Notes: generated by a model from the sequence alone, not told the origin. DNA of 64,000 nt from Scrofimicrobium sp. R131 (GCF_040256745.1 NZ_CP138335.1:1488001-1552000), one strand, 5' to 3'; counted from the first letter of the stretch, positions 51,843 through 61,580 are shown. Numbers and translations are program-made.

Positions 51843-53093
51843 GTGATTGATTCCAATCTGAAGGAAACCAATACGTCGACTCTGACTCGCCAGATTTATC
51901 GGGGCGAACGCGGAGTGACGTCGTGGTGGAATACCGCCGCTGTTTGCGACCTTCCGGGCGCATACGGCCCGGCCGATCTGCTGGGCTTGATTGGGCTGCT
52001 GCCAGCAATTCGGCGGATGGGCTTTTCGGCAATTCTACTGCGCCTATCGCTGCCCGATCTGAATCCCCAACGCGACTACATTGCCAAGCTGGTCAAAGCC
52101 ACGCACGCGGCTCAGCTGAAAATCCTGGTCCGGGTCCGCTCTGACGCCGCCACGGTCTCACCGCAGGATTCGCCGCCACCGGTCGAACTGGACAACGACC
52201 CGGACACGCTGATCGAGCGGACCCGGGTGCTGATGGGAGCCGGAGTGGACGGGGTGGACTTGGGCCTGATTGACGACGATCCGGCTCGACCCCACCGCGA
52301 GGATCGGATCCGCCAGTTTACCGAAACCGTGAACCGCCAGCTGGCCGAGGTGGCCAGCCTCGACTCCACCGTGATCCTCACCGCCGAGGCGTCCGTCGCC
52401 CACCCGGAATTCTTCGAACACCACGTCCAGGAGGACTGGTTCCACCACCTGCGCGACGACTCGCTGCTGCAGGCCCCGTGGGATGCGTCAGAACTGCGCA
52501 AACGGGTGGCCAAAGCCTATTCGAGCCGGGCACCCCTGGGCCAGACCGTGGCGTGGCGACCCGCCTTCAATCCGGCCGCCGAGGGCGCCGACGCACGGAC
52601 GCCCAATCCTGGTTCCTGGGCTGACGGGGCTCCCATCGGCCGGGTGAACGCGTTCCTAACCTTCGTCAGTTCGCTCCCCGGGGCTCTCTACCTTCCATTT
52701 GTCAGCGCCGGCGGACAGGTGGAGGTGGAGGAGGGCTCCCGACCCCAGCTCCGCCTGTCCCTGGCGAACGATCCCCAGTCCCGCTACCAGCACGACCTGA
52801 CCACGCGGATCCTCACCCTGCGTGAACGCAAACATTTGTCGCATTCCAACCTGGCGCTAATCGACGACATTTCGTGGGCCCACCCGGGGGTGTCGGTGCA
52901 TTTGAGCGGCCACATCATGGTGGTGCTAAACGCCTCCAGCGAACCGGTGGCGGTGCCAGCCAAGCACCTGCCGCTGCTCTATTCGGACGGGTTCGTCTTC
53001 TCCGATGCCACCCACACGGTGATCCAGCCGGACACCTGCGCCTGGTTTGAGCCGGCGCCCGCCAACCCGCACAACCCGCTGGCCTACCGCTAG
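51843..53093 (+). CDS. GH13-fold protein lacking the catalytic nucleophile (pseudo-glycosidase)
   Basis: The 416-residue protein follows the alpha-amylase barrel order but with key losses. The strand-4 motif that reads GIDGLRLDAI in the nearby TreS reads GVDGVDLGLI here (residues 134-143), so the nucleophile Asp is Gly and the paired Arg is Asp. The acid/base region keeps Glu (LTAEAS, near 180). The strand-7 H-D pair is absent; AWRPAFN precedes FLTFVSSLPGALYLPFVS. Carbohydrate binding or regulation is more likely than hydrolysis. GTG 51843 is preferred; a TTG at 51825 is the alternative and the SD is weak. It stands alone, divergent from dgt. Confidence 0.75.
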   Translation: MIDSNLKETNTSTLTRQIYRGERGVTSWWNTAAVCDLPGAYGPADLLGLIGLLPAIRRMGFSAILLRLSLPDLNPQRDYIAKLVKATHAAQLKILVRVRSDAATVSPQDSPPPVELDNDPDTLIERTRVLMGAGVDGVDLGLIDDDPARPHREDRIRQFTETVNRQLAEVASLDSTVILTAEASVAHPEFFEHHVQEDWFHHLRDDSLLQAPWDASELRKRVAKAYSSRAPLGQTVAWRPAFNPAAEGADARTPNPGSWADGAPIGRVNAFLTFVSSLPGALYLPFVSAGGQVEVEEGSRPQLRLSLANDPQSRYQHDLTTRILTLRERKHLSHSNLALIDDISWAHPGVSVHLSGHIMVVLNASSEPVAVPAKHLPLLYSDGFVFSDATHTVIQPDTCAWFEPAPANPHNPLAYR

Positions 53094-53118
53094 GCCGTCG
53101 GCCGGCAACCTGGCGCGC

Positions 53119-53895
53119 CTACGCCCGGCTCGGCTCCCCCTCGTCACCCAAGGCCAGGTCCGCAGCGCGAAGCTCCGCTATGCTCAGCTGCCCGGGGGCA
53201 CTTTCGACCGCCCCCACCCCGAAGGTGAAGGCGCTGAGCCTCGCCGCCTGCCCGCGTCGGGTCGCCTGCCCGGCCGGGCCCATCCCAATGATCACGGCTG
53301 GGACCGGCAGTGTCTCCGCGGCCCACCGCTGAGCCGCCAGGATCTGGTCCACGTCAAGCCGGCTTTGCACCTGCCAGGCGACCTTGACCACGTCCGCCCC
53401 CAGCGTGACCATCTGCTCCAAGGTGGCCTGCAGTTCCCCTGGGTCGACCGAACCTGCCAGCACGTGGCGGGACAGAACCACCCGGGCTCCCTGCTGGTGG
53501 GACCGGTCAACCAGTTCCCCCACCGCGGGGGTAGCCAACTCGATGTCCACCGCATCGGCCCAGGTGCCGGCGCGCTCGACCCAGTCCAGGTACTCCCCCG
53601 GGACGGCGGACCAATCTCCCCCCTCCGCCGCAGTGCGGACGGTCACCAGCACCGGACAGGACTCCTGTTCGCGCCAGCTGGGAGCCACCGCGAAGGCCCG
53701 CTCGGCCTCGCCGGAGGTCAGCAGCGGATCCAGGCGCCACTCCACCAGGTCGGCGCCCCGGTCGGCGGCATGGCACCACTGCCGATAGGCTTCAGCGGAG
53801 GTGGATGCCAGCACCGGCACCGCGACCACCAGGTGGCCGGGTCCCAACTGCACGGGGTGGACGCCTGCGCGCCCCAAACTGATCGGATTAACCAC
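53119..53895 (-). CDS. aroD: type I 3-dehydroquinate dehydratase
   Basis: AroD performs the third step of the shikimate pathway by Schiff-base chemistry. The 258-residue protein has the segment GADLVEWRLDPL (conserved E-x-R-x-D), the His in VLSRHVL and the Schiff-base Lys in VVKVAWQV (near residue 174). The end IGMGPAGQATRR corresponds to the usual MGxxGxxSR. GTG 53895 is chosen because GGAGG lies five bases upstream; ATG 53907 is an alternative with a weaker SD. It overlaps dus by eight bases. Most actinobacteria use the type II enzyme, so a type I enzyme is notable. Confidence 0.9.
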   Translation of the reverse strand: MVNPISLGRAGVHPVQLGPGHLVVAVPVLASTSAEAYRQWCHAADRGADLVEWRLDPLLTSGEAERAFAVAPSWREQESCPVLVTVRTAAEGGDWSAVPGEYLDWVERAGTWADAVDIELATPAVGELVDRSHQQGARVVLSRHVLAGSVDPGELQATLEQMVTLGADVVKVAWQVQSRLDVDQILAAQRWAAETLPVPAVIIGMGPAGQATRRGQAARLSAFTFGVGAVESAPGQLSIAELRAADLALGDEGEPSRA

Positions 53896-55105
53896 CGGAA
53901 CCTCCATCGGCCTCAGCCAGGTGGAGCAGGGCTTTCTCCTGCTCGCTGACGGTGCGGGTGGAGAGCCACCCATCAGGTAGGTGCGGGCGCTTGGCTTTGC
54001 CCGCCCGGCCCCGCGGGCCCGCCGCCACCTCGGGAAACGGTTCCTCAGCGTTTAGGGTGGCCAAAATGGTGCTCAGCTCCGCGCGGGTGGAAACCAGTCC
54101 CAACTGCTGCCGGGTGGCACCGCCAACGGAGAAACCGCGCAGGTACCAGCCCAGATGTTTGCGCATCTCCCGCATGGCCCGCAGTTCCTCCCCCAGGGTC
54201 TGAACCATCAGGTCCGCGTGGCGCTCAATCACCCGGCAAACCTGGCCGAGGTTGGGAGGCGTGGGGGCGGGCCGGTCCCACAGGTCGGCCACGATTTCCT
54301 CAAACAGCCACGGTCTGCCTTGGCAGCCCCGGCCAATCACGACCGCGTCGCACCCGGTTTGGGCCATCATCTCGCGGGCGTCCTGGGCACTGAAGATGTC
54401 ACCGTTTCCCAGGACCGGAACCTTCAGCTGTTCCTTCAACCGGGCGATCCATTCCCACCGGGCGTGACCCGAATAGTACTGCTCCTGTGTCCGGGCGTGC
54501 AGGCCCACGGCCACCACCCCGGCCGCCTGAGCAATCCGGGCAGCCTCGAACACGGTCACGTGGTCATCGTCGATGCCGATCCGCATTTTCACCGTGACGG
54601 GAATGCCGCGGCGGTCGGCTTCCCGGACCACCCCGGTGACAATATCGCGGTACAGGTCCAGTTTCCACGGCAGGGCAGCGCCCCCGCCGCGTTTGGTCAC
54701 TTTGGGGACCGGGCACCCGAAATTCATGTCCAGGTGATCGGCCAGGTGCCGGTCAACGAGCAGCCGGGCCGCCTCGGCCATGGTGGCGGGGTTGGTGCCG
54801 TACAGCTGAACCGAGCGCACCCGCTCGTCCGGGTCCGGCTCCAACATCCGCCACGTTTCCCGGTTCCCCTCAACCAGCGCCCGAGCGGTGACCATCTCCA
54901 TCACGTAGAGGCCCGCGGGGGCATCCTTTCCGGCCTCGGCCGTGGACAGCTGGCCGGGGTCCAGGGGCCGCTCCCCAAACTCGCGGCACAGGCGCCGGAA
55001 CGGCAGGTCGGTTACCCCCGCCATCGGGGCGAGGATAACCGGCGACCACAGGTTCAGCGGCCCCAGGTGGACTAGCGGGCCACGTCCAGGCGATCCAGCA
55101 GCCAA
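53888..55105 (-). CDS. dus: tRNA-dihydrouridine synthase
   Basis: This FMN enzyme reduces uridines in the tRNA D-loop. The 405-residue protein has the start [18 protein letters not shown], the active-site motif [20 protein letters not shown] with the catalytic Cys, and [27 protein letters not shown] and [14 protein letters not shown] in order. TTG 55105 is chosen: GAGGTG lies six bases upstream and the frame offers no ATG or GTG before the conserved start. It overlaps glyS by 34 bp. An N-terminal insert (residues about 45-65) separates the first motif from [14 protein letters not shown]. Confidence 0.93.
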   Translation of the reverse strand: MAAGSPGRGPLVHLGPLNLWSPVILAPMAGVTDLPFRRLCREFGERPLDPGQLSTAEAGKDAPAGLYVMEMVTARALVEGNRETWRMLEPDPDERVRSVQLYGTNPATMAEAARLLVDRHLADHLDMNFGCPVPKVTKRGGGAALPWKLDLYRDIVTGVVREADRRGIPVTVKMRIGIDDDHVTVFEAARIAQAAGVVAVGLHARTQEQYYSGHARWEWIARLKEQLKVPVLGNGDIFSAQDAREMMAQTGCDAVVIGRGCQGRPWLFEEIVADLWDRPAPTPPNLGQVCRVIERHADLMVQTLGEELRAMREMRKHLGWYLRGFSVGGATRQQLGLVSTRAELSTILATLNAEEPFPEVAAGPRGRAGKAKRPHLPDGWLSTRTVSEQEKALLHLAEADGGSGG

Positions 55106-56463
55106 GCTCGCACCTCGGGAACGGGAATCCGGACCTGCTCCATCGTGTCGCGGTCACGAATGGTGACCGACTGATCCTCGACGGAATCGAAGTCGTAGGT
55201 GATGCAGTAGGGGGTGCCGATCTCGTCCTGGCGGCGATAGCGCCGGCCGACCGCACCCGCGTCGTCGTACTCCACGTTCCAGAGTTTACGCAGGGAGGCC
55301 GCCAGTTCCTTGGCCGGGCCCACCAGCTCTTCCTTCCGCGACAGCGGCAGCACGGCCACCTTCACCGGAGCCAGGCGCGGGTCGAGGCGAAGCACCACCC
55401 GCTTGTCCACCCCACCCTTGGTGTTGGGCGCCTCGTCCTCCTGGTAGGCCTCCACCAGGAAGGCCATCAGGGAGCGGGTCAGCCCGGCCGACGGCTCGAT
55501 CACCCAGGGGGTCCAGCGCTCGTTGGCCTGCTGGTCAAAGTAGTCCAGCTTGGCCCCGGAAGCTTCCGAGTGCACGCCCAAGTCGTAGCCGGTCCGGTTG
55601 GCGATCCCCTCCAGTTCGCCCCAGAGGGAACCCTGGAAGCCGAAGGTGTACTCAATGTCGACGGTCCGCTTGGAGTAGTGGGACAGCTTCTCTTGCGGGT
55701 GTTCGTACAGACGCAGGTGCTCCGGGTTGATCCCCAGGTCCGTGTACCAGGCGAGGCGCTCGTCGATCCAGTACTGGTGCCACTCTTCGTCCGTGCCGGG
55801 CTCAACGAAGAACTCCAGCTCCATCTGCTCAAACTCACGGGTGCGGAAGATGAAGTTGCCGGGGGTAATCTCGTTGCGGAAAGACTTGCCGATCTGGGCA
55901 ATGCCGAACGGAGGCTTCTTCCGCGCCGAAGTCATCACGTTGGAGAAGTTGACGAAGATGCCCTGGGCGGTTTCCGGGCGCAGGAAGTGCAAACCGGACT
56001 CGTCATCGACCGGCCCCAGGTAGGTCTTCAGCAGGCCGGAGAACGCTTTCGGTTCGGTCCAGTTGCCGCGGGTGCCACAGTCGGGGCAGGAGATCTCCGT
56101 CATCGCGACCGTGGCCTCATCCACCTCGTTCTTCTCGGCGAACTCTTCGATCAGCTGGTCCTGGCGGAACCGGTGATGGCAGGTCTGGCATTCGATCAGC
56201 GGATCGGTGAACGCCTGCACGTGGCCGGAAGCTTCCCAGACTTGGCGCGGCAAAATAATGGAGGAATCCAGCCCGACCACGTCTTCGCGTTCGCGCACAT
56301 TCCGGGCCCACCACTGGCGTTTGATGTTCTCTTTGAGCTCCACCCCCAGCGGACCGTAATCCCACGCGGAGCGGGTTCCCCCGTAGATTTCCCCACACGG
56401 ATAGACGAATCCCCGCCGCTTGGCAAGGCTGATAACGGCGTCCAAACGAGAACTATTAGCCAC
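55072..56463 (-). CDS. glyS: glycyl-tRNA synthetase (alpha2 type)
   Basis: GlyRS charges tRNA-Gly. The class II core is complete: motif 1 around [20 protein letters not shown], motif 2 [25 protein letters not shown] and motif 3 [13 protein letters not shown]. Zinc-ligand cysteines lie in ECQTCHHRF and SCPDCGTRG, and a C-terminal anticodon-binding domain ([18 protein letters not shown]) follows. GTG 56463 is preferred because AAGGAG lies five bases upstream; the earlier GTG at 56469 abuts the SD. It is the first gene of glyS-dus-aroD. No T-box or riboswitch was seen upstream. Confidence 0.97.
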   Translation of the reverse strand: MANSSRLDAVISLAKRRGFVYPCGEIYGGTRSAWDYGPLGVELKENIKRQWWARNVREREDVVGLDSSIILPRQVWEASGHVQAFTDPLIECQTCHHRFRQDQLIEEFAEKNEVDEATVAMTEISCPDCGTRGNWTEPKAFSGLLKTYLGPVDDESGLHFLRPETAQGIFVNFSNVMTSARKKPPFGIAQIGKSFRNEITPGNFIFRTREFEQMELEFFVEPGTDEEWHQYWIDERLAWYTDLGINPEHLRLYEHPQEKLSHYSKRTVDIEYTFGFQGSLWGELEGIANRTGYDLGVHSEASGAKLDYFDQQANERWTPWVIEPSAGLTRSLMAFLVEAYQEDEAPNTKGGVDKRVVLRLDPRLAPVKVAVLPLSRKEELVGPAKELAASLRKLWNVEYDDAGAVGRRYRRQDEIGTPYCITYDFDSVEDQSVTIRDRDTMEQVRIPVPEVRAWLLDRLDVAR

Positions 56464-56582
56464 GTTCACTCCTTATTTTTGGCTGTCGCACCTGGCTGGC
56501 GCGAGAACATCAGGCTCCCCAGAGTATAGCCGGGATTTCCCGCCTCGGACCGCGGCCACTGCCTGCTGGCACCCGAGCCGCC

Positions 56583-56588
56583 TAAACT
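56583..56588 (+). promoter_or_regulatory. -10 box TAAACT of the HExxH gene
   Basis: TAAACT, six bases (GTGGGG), then ATG 56595, with no SD. Same spacing as the other predicted leaderless starts in this window. Confidence 0.55.
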
Positions 56589-56594
56589 GTGGGG

Positions 56595-56939
56595 ATGGGC
56601 ACAGCAAGCGAGCCGAGGGGACTGCGTCTGGCCACCCGGATCGGTTTCATCTGGGGGTGGGCCTGGGGGCAAGGACGGGTCCGACACGAACGTGGCCTGT
56701 GGGTCCACCGGGGACTTCCCCCGCGCCTCTATCCGCGCGGCGGGGTGTGTGTGGGTCGGTGCTTCCTGACCGGGCCGGCTCCGGGGGCGGCCCTGCTCAG
56801 ACACGAGGCGGTGCACGCCCGCCAGTGGGAGCGGTACGGCCTGTCATTTCCACTGCGCTACTGGCTGGCTGGACGCGACCCGAACCGCAACCGGTACGAA
56901 GGGGAGGCCGGGTTGGTCGACGGGGGCTACACGTCCTGA
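56595..56939 (+). CDS. small conserved protein with HExxH zinc-site motif
   Basis: The 114-residue protein has LLRHEAVHARQWERYGLSF, an H-E-x-x-H motif followed by Q-W as in some small zincin-like domains. The segment before it (LYPRGGVCVGRCFLTGP) is beta-like, and the tail is NRNRYEGEAG. A protease needs a third ligand; the Glu in YEGEA could serve, but a catalytic role is unproven. No signal peptide is seen. ATG 56595 is chosen by its -10 spacing; the in-frame GTG at 56589 is inside that spacer. The 3' end overlaps the amidohydrolase gene by 13 bp on the other strand. Confidence 0.7.
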   Translation: MGTASEPRGLRLATRIGFIWGWAWGQGRVRHERGLWVHRGLPPRLYPRGGVCVGRCFLTGPAPGAALLRHEAVHARQWERYGLSFPLRYWLAGRDPNRNRYEGEAGLVDGGYTS

Positions 56940-58024
56940 CCGTCGAAGACGATCCGCAGCGGCTCCCCCAGCACGGTCAGTTCCACCATCGGGTCGTCGC
57001 GCAGAACCAGGAAGTCCGCCGGGGCTCCGGTGGACAGCGAGTCGAAGCCGAGGAAGTCGCGGGCCTGCCAGGTGGCATAGTCAATGATCGTGGTGGCGTC
57101 CAGTCCGGCGCCCTCCCACCGGTACAGTTCCCGGAACAGCTGGCCGTGCGGCTGGTATCCGCCCGCGTCGGAGCCGGGGAGCAGTTGCACCCGCGCCTCC
57201 ACCAGGTTGGCCCACCAGGTGCGCCAGTTTTGGTAGAGGTTGATCATGGTCTGGGCGTAGTTCGGGTAGCGGGTGGCCGCCCCCGCAAACTGGGGGAACA
57301 GCTCCACCTGGCCGAGCGTGGGCGTGACGGTGATGCCGCGAGCGGCAGCTTCCTGGCAGTGCTCCCAGGTCATGCCGGTGCCGTGCTCAATTGAGTCCAC
57401 CCCCGCCTCGAACAGGTCGTCGAGTGCGCTCCGGCCAAAGACGTGAACGGCCACCCGCGCCCCCAGCTCGTGGGCGGTTTGGACCGCGTCGATCAGCACC
57501 GCCCGGTCCCACAGTGGGTCCAGGTCCGCCTCGGACCCGCGGGAGCGGTCAATCCAGTCGCCCACCAGTTTCACCCAGGGGTTTCCCGCCTGCACCTGCT
57601 GCGCGACGGCGGCGGGCAGGTCCGCCTGGTCCTCAACTTCGAGTGCCAGTCCGGGCAGGTAGCGTTTGGGTCGAGCCAGGTGGCGCCCGGCCGTGACCAG
57701 CCGCGGGGCCCGAGCCAGGTGATGGGCCGGGGATTCGTGTGGGTTTCCCAGGTCCCGAAGAGCCAGGACCCCGGAAGACAGCTCTTGAATGGCGCGGTCC
57801 AGCGCGACTTCCTCGCTAACCGGGCCGTCCCCACCGATCTGCAGGTGGTTGTGCGCATCCACCAGCCCGGGGATGATCCACTGGCGGGGATGCTCACCAG
57901 GTCGGTCAGCTTCAGCCGTGAACTTTAGGCCGCCTTTGGGATCCGCCTCTAACTGGCCGAACTGCCACGAAGGATACTTGGCCTCCTGACCGCGCCAGTA
58001 GACCCAGCCGGTTACCGGTTTCAT
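56927..58024 (-). CDS. amidohydrolase-family metal-dependent hydrolase
   Basis: The 365-residue protein has the imidazolonepropionase/prolidase-like pattern. H-x-H occurs in LVDAHNHLQIGG, Lys in WVKLVGDWID, His in VAVHVFG and SIEHGTG, and the final Asp in LLPGSDAGG. The C-terminal LSTGAPADFLVLRDDP closes the composite beta-sandwich typical of the superfamily. The substrate (cyclic amide, peptide or other) cannot be read. ATG 58024 overlaps the ffh stop (ATGA), so it is translated from the ffh mRNA. Confidence 0.88.
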   Translation of the reverse strand: MKPVTGWVYWRGQEAKYPSWQFGQLEADPKGGLKFTAEADRPGEHPRQWIIPGLVDAHNHLQIGGDGPVSEEVALDRAIQELSSGVLALRDLGNPHESPAHHLARAPRLVTAGRHLARPKRYLPGLALEVEDQADLPAAVAQQVQAGNPWVKLVGDWIDRSRGSEADLDPLWDRAVLIDAVQTAHELGARVAVHVFGRSALDDLFEAGVDSIEHGTGMTWEHCQEAAARGITVTPTLGQVELFPQFAGAATRYPNYAQTMINLYQNWRTWWANLVEARVQLLPGSDAGGYQPHGQLFRELYRWEGAGLDATTIIDYATWQARDFLGFDSLSTGAPADFLVLRDDPMVELTVLGEPLRIVFDGQDV

Positions 58025-59625
58025 CGTCCACCCATCAGTCGGCGAATGTCCTCCGGCAGGTCATCCATGGTCGGCCGAGCGGCTGGCGCCGGCTGGGTGA
58101 GTCCGAATGCGGCGCCCGGCTGGGCGGCAGTTTCCGGACGTTGATCTTGGGGCAGCATTGCTTCGAGTTCCTGCTGGCGCCGCTTGGCCGGATTTCCAGA
58201 GCGCGCCTTCTTGGCGATCTTCTTCTTCCGAGCGGCAGCCTGTTGGGCTTGCTGGCGGGCCCGAGTCTTCTTGCCGGGTCCACCCATGCCGGCCAGACCC
58301 TGGAGGTTCGGCATTCCCGGAGCCCCGCCCGACCCCATCTGCTTCATCATCTGCTTGGCGCCTTCGAAGCGTTTGACCAACTGGTTGACCTCGGTCACCG
58401 TGGTGCCCGAACCGGCGGCGATCCGCTGGCGGCGCGACCCGTTCAGCAGCTTCACGTCGGCCCGCTCCGCCGGGGTCATCGACCGGACGATGGCCTCAAC
58501 CCGGGAGACGTCCCGCTCATCAAAGTTCTCTAGCTGGTCCCGCATTTGGCCCATCCCGGGGAGCATCCCCAGCACCTTCTTCATTGAGCCCAGTTTTCGC
58601 ATCTGCTGCAACTGCGTCAGGAAGTCTTCGAGGGTCAGCTCACCGGACATGGCCCGCTGGGCCATTTTCTCGGTTTCGGCCTGGTCAAACTTGCGTTCAG
58701 CTTCCTCAATCAGGGTGAGGATGTCACCCATGTCGAGGATGCGCCCGGCCATCCGGTCGGCGTGGAACCGCTCGAAGTCGTCCAGCCCCTCACCGGTGGA
58801 GGCGAACAGGATCGGAGCCCCGGTGACCCCGCGGACCGACAGTGCCGCCCCGCCGCGAGCGTCGCCGTCGAGCTTCGAGATCACCACCCCGGTGAAGCCG
58901 ACGCCGTCCCGGAACGCGGTGGCTGTCTGGACGGCGTCCTGGCCGACCATGGCGTCGAGCACGAACATGACCTCGTGCGGTTCGACCGCATCGCGGATCC
59001 TCCGGGCCTGGTCCATCATCTCTTCATCGACGCCCAGCCGCCCGGCCGTGTCGACGATGACCACATCGATGCCGTTCTCAATCGCGTGGTTCACCCCGGA
59101 GCGGGCAACCTGAACCGGGTCGCCCACGCCGTTGCCCGGTTCCGGAGCCCACACCTGCACCCCGGCGCGCTCACCCACGATCTGTAGCTGGGTGACGGCG
59201 TTTGGCCGCTGCAGGTCGGAGGCCACCAGGAGGACGGATTTGCCCGACTCCCGGAGCCACTTCCCCAGCTTCCCAGCCAGGGTGGTCTTACCGGCGCCCT
59301 GCAGGCCGGCCAGCATGAACACCGTGGGTCCGCGCTGGGCAAAGTGAAGCTCGCGGGTCTGACCGCCGAGCATCTCAATCAGTTCATCGTTGACGATCCG
59401 GACGACCTGCTGGCCCGGATTGAGCGCCTCTGAGCGAGCAGCCCCGTAGGCCTGTTCCCGCACCCGCGCCGTGAAGTCGCGAACGACCGGCAGCGCCACG
59501 TCCGCGTCCAGCAGGGCCCGACGGATTTCAGCTACGGTCTGGTCAACGTCGGCTTCGCTAAGCACCCCTTTTCCGCGCAGGCGTTTGAATGAGGCACTGA
59601 GGCGATCTGAGAGATTATTGAACAC
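58021..59625 (-). CDS. ffh: signal recognition particle protein Ffh
   Basis: Ffh is the SRP54 GTPase that binds signal peptides and 4.5S RNA. The N domain is at 1-90. The G domain has GLQGAGKTT (near 107), DTAGRLGVDEE and VISKLDGDARGG. The Met-rich M domain (about 300-430) includes GSMKKVLGMLPGMGQ and the RNA-binding segment NGSRRQRIAAGSG. A Lys/Arg/Ala-rich then Pro-rich tail ends at residue 534. GTG 59625 has GAAGGA five bases upstream. The amidohydrolase is coupled downstream, and ftsY lies upstream. Confidence 0.97.
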   Translation of the reverse strand: MFNNLSDRLSASFKRLRGKGVLSEADVDQTVAEIRRALLDADVALPVVRDFTARVREQAYGAARSEALNPGQQVVRIVNDELIEMLGGQTRELHFAQRGPTVFMLAGLQGAGKTTLAGKLGKWLRESGKSVLLVASDLQRPNAVTQLQIVGERAGVQVWAPEPGNGVGDPVQVARSGVNHAIENGIDVVIVDTAGRLGVDEEMMDQARRIRDAVEPHEVMFVLDAMVGQDAVQTATAFRDGVGFTGVVISKLDGDARGGAALSVRGVTGAPILFASTGEGLDDFERFHADRMAGRILDMGDILTLIEEAERKFDQAETEKMAQRAMSGELTLEDFLTQLQQMRKLGSMKKVLGMLPGMGQMRDQLENFDERDVSRVEAIVRSMTPAERADVKLLNGSRRQRIAAGSGTTVTEVNQLVKRFEGAKQMMKQMGSGGAPGMPNLQGLAGMGGPGKKTRARQQAQQAAARKKKIAKKARSGNPAKRRQQELEAMLPQDQRPETAAQPGAAFGLTQPAPAARPTMDDLPEDIRRLMGGR

Positions 59626-59720
59626 AACGATCCTTCACTGTTGGCCCGGGTAGGTCCCGTGGCAGCTCTGTGGTCAAGTCTACGGGTAGTTGAACCCTGG
59701 ACCGACCCGTTCGCGCGACC

Positions 59721-60911
59721 CTAGTCTTGACCCAAGATGGCGTCGACGAATGCGTCGGGGTCGAAGGGAGCCAGGTCGTCCGGACCCTCCCCCAGCCCGA
59801 CCAGTTTGACCGGGACCCCGAGCTCACGCTGAACGGAAATAACAATCCCGCCTTTAGCCGAGCCGTCCAACTTGGTCAGGACGATCCCGGTAATGCCTAC
59901 CGCCTCGGCAAAAACCTGAGCTTGGCGCAGCCCGTTTTGCCCGGTGGTGGCGTCGAGCACCAGCAGCACCTCGGAGACCGGGGCCTGCTTTTCCATCACC
60001 CGCTTAACCTTGCCCAGCTCATCCATCAGGGTGGCTTTGTTCTGCAGCCGCCCGGCGGTGTCCACCAGGACCACGTCCAGGTCTTCGGCCTTGGCCCGGC
60101 CGACCGCCTCGAACGCGACGGCGGCAGGGTCTGCCCCCTCCCGGTCAGATCGGACCACCTGGACCCCCACCCGGTCACCCCAGGTGGTCAGCTGTTCGGC
60201 AGCGGCGGCCCGGAAAGTGTCGGCAGCCCCCAGCAGGACCGTCTTGTCTTCGGCGCGCAGCAGGCGGGCCATCTTGCCGACCGTGGTGGTTTTGCCGGTG
60301 CCGTTGACCCCGACGACCAGAATGGCCGCCGGGTCTTCCCCGGCGCGATCTAGGTGCAGCGACCGATCCATGGTCGGATCCACCAGGGCCAGCAGTTGCT
60401 CACGCAGCACCTGGCGAGCTTCGGTGGGATCAACCGACCCGCGCACCTTCATTTCGGTGCGGAGGCCAGCCATGATTTCCTCTACCGCCGGCAACCCGAC
60501 GTCGGCCACCAGTAGCGTGTCCTCGATTTCCTCCCAGTCGGCCTCTTTCAGCTCTCCGCGGGACAGGACCGCCAGCAGAGCATTGCCGATGCCACCCGAC
60601 CGCGCCAGGCGCGCCCGCAGGCGCTGCATCCGCGTGGCCGCGGGTTCCGGCCGCTCGAGTTCGGGGACTTCCGGGGCTTCGACGGGGGTTTCAAGTTGGG
60701 TCTCCGGCGGCCCTCGGGCCTCTTCCGGTCCCCGCTCAGGTTCGGCTTCCGGCGTCTCCGGGGCCTCACTCACCGTGGGGGTGGGCGGGACGGCCGGGCC
60801 GGACTGCCCGCGGCGTCGAACCGCCCGAACCATCAGGTAGGCCACCACGATCACCGCGATGACCGCCACGACGGCCAGCAGAATTGTCGTCAAATCAGGG
60901 GTTGAAGTCAT
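59721..60911 (-). CDS. ftsY: signal recognition particle receptor FtsY
   Basis: FtsY docks SRP-ribosome complexes at the membrane. The 396-residue protein begins with an N-terminal membrane helix (TILLAVVAVIAVIVVAYLMV), unlike the amphipathic tether of E. coli, and an acidic Pro/Glu linker. The NG domain has GVNGTGKTTTVGK (near 203), DTAGRLQNK and LTKLDGSAKGG. ATG 60911 lies seven bases after TAATGA and may be leaderless. It is upstream of ffh, as is usual in actinobacteria. Confidence 0.96.
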   Translation of the reverse strand: MTSTPDLTTILLAVVAVIAVIVVAYLMVRAVRRRGQSGPAVPPTPTVSEAPETPEAEPERGPEEARGPPETQLETPVEAPEVPELERPEPAATRMQRLRARLARSGGIGNALLAVLSRGELKEADWEEIEDTLLVADVGLPAVEEIMAGLRTEMKVRGSVDPTEARQVLREQLLALVDPTMDRSLHLDRAGEDPAAILVVGVNGTGKTTTVGKMARLLRAEDKTVLLGAADTFRAAAAEQLTTWGDRVGVQVVRSDREGADPAAVAFEAVGRAKAEDLDVVLVDTAGRLQNKATLMDELGKVKRVMEKQAPVSEVLLVLDATTGQNGLRQAQVFAEAVGITGIVLTKLDGSAKGGIVISVQRELGVPVKLVGLGEGPDDLAPFDPDAFVDAILGQD

Positions 60912-60983
60912 CTAACAATCATTACGCATCTGCCCGCCAGATCCAACCGGACCGACCCCCTGTGGACAGTGATTTTCACACAG

Positions 60984-61472
60984 CTAGGCGATGTGGCGCC
61001 CGTCCGCGGGCAGGGTCAGGCGCGGAGCCTGGGGCGCGAACCCCTCGACGGGCTTGAGCGATGGGACCCGCCCGGCCAGCGAGCTGCGCCGCGCAATTTG
61101 GGGATTAGCGTCGGACTCGGGCTTCGGGTCCGCTTCCGGCTTGGTCCGGGCCCCGGTCGAGCCGGCCCCCGGCTCGCCCTCAGACTTCCGATCCGGGTCG
61201 GGCAGAATCTGGGGCAAAGTCCAGTAGGCTGAGCCGGGCTTCGACTCGGCCGCCCACAACTCGTCAAAGGCCACCCGCCGCGGGCGTGCCTCCACCGGCA
61301 CTTCCGGGCTGGGCCCGCCGTGCAGCACCTCGGCCGAGGCCCGACGAACCCGCGACTTCCACTGGTCCCGCGAGTGGCGCGACAGGGCCAACATGACGAT
61401 GACGGCAGCGGCCAACAAAACGATCACCAACGTTACCAATGCGATTCCCCATGCCGTACTCATGCCTCCCAT
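60984..61472 (-). CDS. single-pass membrane protein of unknown function
   Basis: The 162-residue product has one N-terminal hydrophobic helix (WGIALVTLVIVLLAAAVIVMLAL) followed by a basic, disordered-looking tail rich in Pro, Glu, Lys and Arg, so it is probably anchored with the tail in the cytoplasm. No domain is recognised. It sits between smc and ftsY on the same strand. ATG 61472 is used; an ATG three codons later is possible but too close to GGAGG. An AT-rich stretch upstream (near 61505-61530) probably holds its promoter. Confidence 0.65.
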   Translation of the reverse strand: MGGMSTAWGIALVTLVIVLLAAAVIVMLALSRHSRDQWKSRVRRASAEVLHGGPSPEVPVEARPRRVAFDELWAAESKPGSAYWTLPQILPDPDRKSEGEPGAGSTGARTKPEADPKPESDANPQIARRSSLAGRVPSLKPVEGFAPQAPRLTLPADGRHIA

Positions 61473-61580
61473 GGTGCCCCAGGTTCACGTTCCCGCCGAG
61501 TTCGAAACACCCCTTTTTTCAAACTGTTACCAACCGTGTGAGCGAGTTGACACGGAACGGGACGCCCAGTTGGAGCCAGG

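Noticed and set aside
60950-60985. TGTGGACA and nearby AT-rich bases before the 60984 gene considered as a replication origin element
   Set aside because: A single imperfect DnaA-like site with no cluster, and dnaA/dnaN/gyrB are not in the window.
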